Assembly: GCA_021399445.1 (NCBI GenBank)
Contig: JAJTUQ010000001.1
Coordinates: forward strand, 7,316,001-7,380,000
DNA length: 64,000 bases
Direction of reading: 5' to 3'
Source: Xylogone sp. PMI_703
Lineage: Eukaryota; Ascomycota; Leotiomycetes
Below, piece after piece: positions 57,172 through 64,000 of this stretch. The position numbers were made by a program, and so were the translations under genes. The first letter of the stretch is position 1, and every line of letters begins with the position of its first letter. Below the pieces are notes generated by a model. The model had not been told where the DNA came from and made no database searches. It was given only the letters and a program-made list of their open reading frames with translations.

Positions 57172-58249
57172 ACTGTGCTTTCAAGAAAGGGAATGTGACC
57201 TGGGAAGGACAAAACCATAACTTAATACATGATATACCTTTTCTGCTTCTGGTATCCGGAAATGGCGTGGTGCTACTAAAAACATGATATCCCTTTTTCT
57301 AAAGCCCTTCAGGGCTTAAAGATAGACTTACGATGATACTGCTTCTCTTTCCTTTAACTTGAACTTATACTGTGAATTTCTATAGCTTGGGGCTTATAAG
57401 CGTTCAGTACGATGTCTTCAAACTCCCATTATTTCTTATTCCAGAATACCCGTCGATTTAGGCCCGGTTGTTCCGAACCGCATTCCTCAACATACACCCC
57501 GGAACGTGGAGATGCATCCCGGCAGTATATTAACCTAAATCCCTGAACCGGCAATTTTCAGCTTGGAGACATCCTTGTGGGGTACCAATAAGAACAAAAA
57601 TCTATAATATTATACAGCGGCATGTTTGAATTGGGAATTATCGTCCTATGTATTTAGCCTCTAGTACAGGACGACCAATCAGAGATAAAGAGCCTTTCCA
57701 GATTTGATGCTCGTATATCTACGGACTTCGCTTCCTCGTTCCCGGAATTGCCCCTCACTTCTTGGAGATCAGAACATCGCATCTGAAACCCTCGCTTTTA
57801 GACGTTACTAAATAATCAATGTTTAGCCGGTGGTATTCGGGACATCGGATCCAAGGGGTTTCTTTCTCATCAAACAGGCTCTTTGTCTGGGTAAAGTGAT
57901 TTTTAGAATTTATTTTCTCCGCTTCAATATATATAGCTTGGCATCCCAAATATTGTCATGATGCTCCTCGGTAATGCTACACATGAACGCGCTTTCTTAC
58001 CAATAGCTATATCTTGGCACAGATGGGTGCTGTCAGAAGCTCACGGGAAACAATGGAACTTGTCTCCAATTATCAATTTACACGCCTTGGCTCTCCGGAA
58101 TAAAGTCCAATTTCAACCGTTCGAAAAGTATGTAAAGGTAAGGTGACTCCCATTCAGCAGGTAAGTAATCTTCTCAAATCGATTCTTTGCTACGTGGTCG
58201 CTTTTTCATATCTTGCTTTCCACGGTTCTATTTAGAACGAGATATCAGG
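57172..58249. promoter_or_regulatory. Intergenic region CSE1 / xylanase with candidate XlnR and CreA sites
   Basis: About 1.08 kb. On the minus strand GGCTAA, the core of the XlnR/Xyr1 xylanolytic activator site, occurs at 57654-57659 and 57823-57828. CreA-type SYGGRG words are GTGGGG at 57577-57582 and CCGGGG (minus strand) at 57497-57502. This matches xylanase regulation but such short words also arise by chance. Two short ORFs (57755-57949 minus, 57958-58146 plus) have no recognisable similarity. Confidence 0.45.
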
Positions 58250-60005
<1,756 letters not shown>

Positions 60006-60608
60006 ACATGTCCTTGGTTCCCGAGGCGGAGGAAGACGAAAGCCCCGAGTATATGGACAAATATTACGGGGTTAGAGATAGGTTGCCAAATACTGCGAAT
60101 GTCTTAAAATTCTATGTATATTTTGTAGCTTTCCGTAAATACAAATTGCTATACCATAAATACTTTGTGAAGACCAGTTAATGATAACGAAATAAGATCC
60201 TATGCGTATTATATATGGTGAATTTAGATGTATAAGACCCAATTAGAATAAAGTAGAATAGCTCGAAATTCCCCACTTGCATATCCTTTGATATAAGAGA
60301 AATAAAGCTAGTTAAGAGCAGTCTCAATTCTCAGAATAATAGCGTATGATATCAATACTTCAAAAGCTTCCATTACTTTTTTGCTGATAATACAAAAGAG
60401 CTGTAAAGTACCTTCCCCCCACATTAACCCACCTGCTCCATATGAGGTGTTGGTATGGAAATTTAGTGTTTTAGGTTCTAGAAAAAAGGGTGGAGCGATT
60501 ACATAACTATGCATACTCATGCTCAGCATCCTAGTTTCCCATAACAACATACCATATTCTTAAGAGCGATTATTCCGGGGTATCCTATCGTTGGATTTTC
60601 AGACTACA
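60006..60608. other. Intergenic region xylanase / THI20
   Basis: 603 bp, AT-rich, between co-directional genes. The minus-strand frame at 60308-60550 has no recognisable similarity. A thiamine (TPP) riboswitch was looked for near the THI20 start and not recognised. Confidence 0.4.
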
Positions 60609-62797
60609 ATGCCGAAGGGAAGAGTTCTAATCATAGCTGGTTCTGACAGCTCAGGTGGAGCGTAAGCTATTATTTTTTTTCTTGCGACCCCTCTCTATCT
60701 ACCCCTCCACCCCTCCACTCATGAGGTACATGAGGTACATGAGCTCAGACCATACAAATTGACACTGGTTGATAAAAATATTCTAAACTGATGCAGAGGT
60801 CTGGAGGCCGACCAGAAAGTGACTGGGGTGCATGGCTGCTATGCCATGACTGTGACCACTGCGCTCACGGCACAAAATACCCAAGGTGTGGTTGATATTC
60901 ATTTCACACCACCGGATTTTGTGAGGAAGCAGATTGACGCTTGTATATCTGATATTGGTGTCGATGTTGTCAAGACTGGTGCGTCAGCATTCTGCTTATC
61001 CCAAACATAACATTTTATGCATTGGTTAGTTTTCTAACTGAAGAAGGAATGCTCGCCTCGGCGGAGACTATTAAGGTTGTTGCTGAATCACTTCGTCGTC
61101 ACAATGTGAATAGCTCGGTTATCGATCCGGTATGAGTAAATCCATATCTACAAAACTTCAGGTGCTAATTAGAGTTAGGTCATGGTATCAACAAGTGGCT
61201 CTGTGCTACTTCCACATGAAGCTATTCGTGAACTCAGAGAACACCTTCTTCCATACTCTACAGTTATAACTCCAAATGTTCCTGAAGCAGTGCTCCTTCT
61301 ATCAGACGCTGGTATCCATGTCGAAGAGCCAAAAAGTGCTGATGACCTTGTGCAAATTGCAAGAAAGGTTCAGAGTTTAGGTCCAAAGTATGTGCTAGTA
61401 AAAGGAGGCCATTTACCGCTGAGGAAGGATGGCATAAGTGCATCGACAGATTCTGAAAAGGAGCTTATTCTTGATGTGCTATATGGAGAAGGAAATGTAA
61501 CTAAACTAGAATGTCCATTTCAAACCTCGAAGAATACCCATGGTACGGGATGTTCTTTGGCATGTAAGTTTAGATCGCTTTTCACCAGTGTGTGTGTGTA
61601 CTCATCTAACGAAGCCAGCTGCAATTGCGTCAAATATGGCAAATGGATTGGACATTGTGACGTCCGTGAAGTTAGCTAGCAGATATGTAGAAGCGGGTAT
61701 CAAAACAGCAACCGACATCGGCCATGGCAATGGACCAATTAACCACTTCCACTCAACCTACACATTGCCATTTGCGCCGTAAGTTCTGATAATTTTGCTT
61801 GCGAATAGAACTAACAATACATGCAGTGGTCATTTTGTCGAATATCTTCTTGATCGTCCAGACGTAAAAGAAGCTTGGAGGGGGCATGTTGAACATGACT
61901 TCGTTGCTCGTCTTGCTGATGGGACCTTGCCGACTGACAAGTTTAAATACTACCTAATCCAAGACTATCTGTACCTAGTATGAAGCACTGTGCGACTCTT
62001 ATATGGCAGTTCCTAAGCTGACTGATCCTAGGTCCAATTTGCAAGAGCAAATGCTTTGGCGTCTTATAAGGCGAAGACCTCGGAGGATATTGCAGCGGTA
62101 GGTGTTACGAAAGTTTTGATTATATAGACGATCTAAGAAGTCCAGGCCGCGAGCATTGTCACACATATTTTCCATGAGATGAAACTACATGTTGAATATT
62201 GTGAAGGCTTTGGTGTTTCTCAAGCAGAGATGGAGGCCTCTGAGGAAAGTCAAGGTATGTACACTTTGCGCAGTGTCTAGATCTAATAGACTAAATGTGT
62301 TCAAAGCGTGCACTGCATACACAAGGTATGTCAATGCTCTACTGTGGGGACAAAGAGCTATGCACTAACAGAAGGAGATACGTCCTGGATGTTGGCCAAT
62401 CCGAGGACTGGATCGCATTGCAGATAGCTATGGCACCTTGCTTGATTGGATATGGCCATATTGCCCAGAGACTCTTCAATGACCCTGAAACGAAACGTGA
62501 AGGCAACATATACTGGAAATGGATTGAGAACTATGTAGCCGACGATTACGTTGAAGCTGTTAGAATCGGTTCAGGTATAGTGGAATACTCCATCTATAAA
62601 TGATGATTAACTGACCAGGGCAAAAAGAACTGATAGAGAAGCATATGGTGCAACAGTCGCCCAGTCGGATAGAAGAGTTAGTTAAGATATTTATCCATGC
62701 AACCAATGTAAGAGTCCAGAATTCAAAATAGGGGATGCATGCTAACTAAGTGAATCTGAAGATGGAGAGAGGGTTTTGGGACATGGGCTCTGGCTAA
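60609..62797 (+). CDS. Thi20-type HMP/HMP-P kinase fused to TenA/THI-4 domain
   Basis: Bifunctional thiamine enzyme: phosphorylates hydroxymethylpyrimidine and its phosphate, while the TenA part salvages pyrimidine from damaged thiamine. Twelve exons: 60609-60661, 60797-60978, 61047-61129, 61179-61563, 61619-61778, 61827-61977, 62032-62097, 62146-62254, 62307-62325, 62378-62574, 62619-62707 and 62762-62797, 509 residues. Kinase hallmarks: AGSDSSGGAGLEAD, DVVKTGML, ITPNVPEA, LVKGGH and the anion-hole/catalytic NTHGTGCSL. TenA part (from about 290): DYLYLVQFARANALASYK, ACTAYTRYVLD, ALQIAMAPCLIGYG and a final FWDMGSG. Exon 9 has 19 nt and the last coding exon 36 nt. One acceptor is an AAGAAG tandem; the second AG restores the conserved KTGM. 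Confidence 0.92.
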
Positions 62798-63240
62798 AGA
62801 AATGGGCGGTAGAACATAGCTGAACATAGATCCAAAGTATAATACTCCTATAGGTAGATGGTCTATCGGTATACCACGGTATATACCCTCATCATTCAGA
62901 TACAGTGAATCACATGATGAGACTTGGTAATCACTGTCGGATACCTCCGTATCGCCCCTTGAGGTTATCGAGTGGCGAGCCGAACATCTCTGCACGCTAA
63001 ATTAACGAACTAATCCAAATAAAGCGTAGTTCAGCGACTACCTTAATATTTTTTTGTGCAAACATCTTTCGCTCGATCCCAAGTGTTCACTCCTGCCTTC
63101 TACACTTCATCAACTTTCAAACATAGACCTTCTTCTCATCGATTAGAAGAGCTATTTGGAGATCTGTACCGTCGACAGTCCTCTACATCGCTCATTCGTT
63201 ACCAATACACCTGTTTTCATTCCAGAGGCATCAGATCAAC
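62798..63240. promoter_or_regulatory. Intergenic region THI20 / DBP2
   Basis: 443 bp between co-directional genes; the right half (about 63060-63230) is pyrimidine-rich with many CTTC words, likely DBP2 promoter and leader. No gene seen. Confidence 0.45.
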
Positions 63241-64000
63241 ATGTCGTACGGAGGAGGATATGGCGGTTCTCGAGGTGGTGGAGGAGGCTATTCAAATGGT
63301 CATGATAACTATGGCGGTCGCCATAGCCATCACAGCGGCTATTCTAACGGGTATGTATACCTCATAATTTAACTATCTCATGATCTTTGACGCGTCTTCC
63401 TGCCTCTTATCCGTAAGGCTCGCCAGCCGATCGTTTCTAGACCAGGGGGCAGAAATTTCCTTGTTGCCCTACATACTTCATCTTGAAACGAATGCTAACA
63501 TAACTGTGTAGTGGAAGCAATGGGTATTCCAACGGTGGTGGATATGGAGGTAATGTAAATGGCTACTCTGGTGGTGGTGGTGGTGGATATGGCGGTGGAT
63601 ACGGTGGCTCTGGTGGTGACCGTATGTCTAACCTTGGTGCTGGTCTCCAAAAACAAAACTGGGGTAAGTTTTTGATTCCATTAGCCAATGGCCTAATGAA
63701 ATTAACGTTTATAGATTTGAGCGCCTTGCCAAAATTCGAAAAATCCTTTTACAAGGAAGATCCGCAAGTCGCTGCTCGGTCGGATGCTGATGTTGCCTCA
63801 TTCAGAGCGAAGCATGCAATCACCGTCAGCGGTCGGGACGTTCCCAAGCCAGTCGAAACCTTCGATGAGGCCGGTTTTCCAGCATATGTCATGAGTGAAG
63901 TCAAGGCCCAAGGATTCCCAGCCCCAACCCCCATCCAATCCCAAGGTTGGCCCATGGCTCTTTCTGGACGTGATGTTGTTGGTATCGCAGAGACTGGATC
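63241..64000 (+). CDS. DBP2: ATP-dependent RNA helicase Dbp2 (DEAD-box), 3' part beyond the window
   Basis: DEAD-box helicase of the Dbp2/p68 group acting in mRNA assembly, decay and ribosome synthesis. Exons 63241-63350, 63512-63663 and 63715->64000. The N-terminal ~85 residues are Gly/Tyr/Ser/Asn-rich (GGGYGG repeats), followed by the Dbp2-typical [23 protein letters not shown] and [27 protein letters not shown]. The Q motif [23 protein letters not shown] is complete. The frame is cut after AETGS, inside motif I (normally AETGSGKT). Helicase domains 1 (rest) and 2 are outside the window. Confidence 0.93.

Noticed and set aside
57755..58146. Two short divergent ORFs (64 and 62 codons) upstream of the xylanase
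   Set aside because: No recognisable family, no signal peptide or conserved features; they sit in the presumed xylanase promoter.

Overview
The window reads as nuclear DNA of a filamentous ascomycete (Pezizomycotina). Evidence: short GT-AG introns of about 50-160 nt with CTAAC/CTGAC branch points in most genes, fungal-specific families (NACHT-type STAND protein, Tup1/Rco-1, DUF2015, CBM1-GH10 xylanase, Thi20 fusion, Siz1) and moderate GC in genes. A leotiomycete is my best guess from the look of the proteins, but the class is inference. No tRNA, rRNA, CRISPR or recognisable transposase was found.

Left part (1-16 kb): the 5' two thirds of a C2H2 zinc-finger regulator on the minus strand runs off the left edge. 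Upstream of it lie about 14.8 kb without a credible coding gene. The first ~12.7 kb of this block are visibly GC-rich and full of short simple repeats, inverted repeats and a recurring TACGGTA-like word. It then changes to AT-richer DNA near 13.9 kb. Such a long upstream region suggests a large regulatory or untranslated region for the zinc-finger gene (inference).

NLR island (16-20.5 kb): one intronless NACHT protein gene on the minus strand sits in AT-rich, gene-poor DNA with a perfect 22-bp palindrome in its upstream region.

Housekeeping part (20.5-48 kb): TOM40(-), kinase-only PFK2/FBPase-2 paralogue(+), SF3B4 splicing factor(+), ERG3 C5-sterol desaturase(-), TUP1/RCO1 corepressor(+), DUF2015 protein(-), ribosomal protein L28e(+), cytosolic malate dehydrogenase(+), a doubtful small ORF(-), TRAPP subunit TRS33(-), SIZ1/PIAS SUMO ligase(-), DUF2423 nucleolar-type protein(+) and LAS21/GPI7(+). 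Several neighbours are divergent pairs that share a promoter.

Right part (48-64 kb): a large single-exon tuberin/TSC2 homologue(-) diverges from the CSE1 exportin(+). These are followed by a secreted CBM1-GH10 endoxylanase with eleven exons including a 5-nt microexon, the THI20-type thiamine kinase/TenA fusion, and the start of the DBP2 DEAD-box helicase, cut by the right edge inside motif I.

The genes do not form one pathway cluster. The most unusual items are the gene-less GC-rich block, the GC-AG intron inside the zinc finger, the 5-nt microexon, the loss of the phosphatase nucleophile in the PFK2 paralogue, and a set of splice sites with unusual or ambiguous acceptors. Exon junctions were worked out by hand from reading frame, splice signals and family conservation; none is supported by transcript data.
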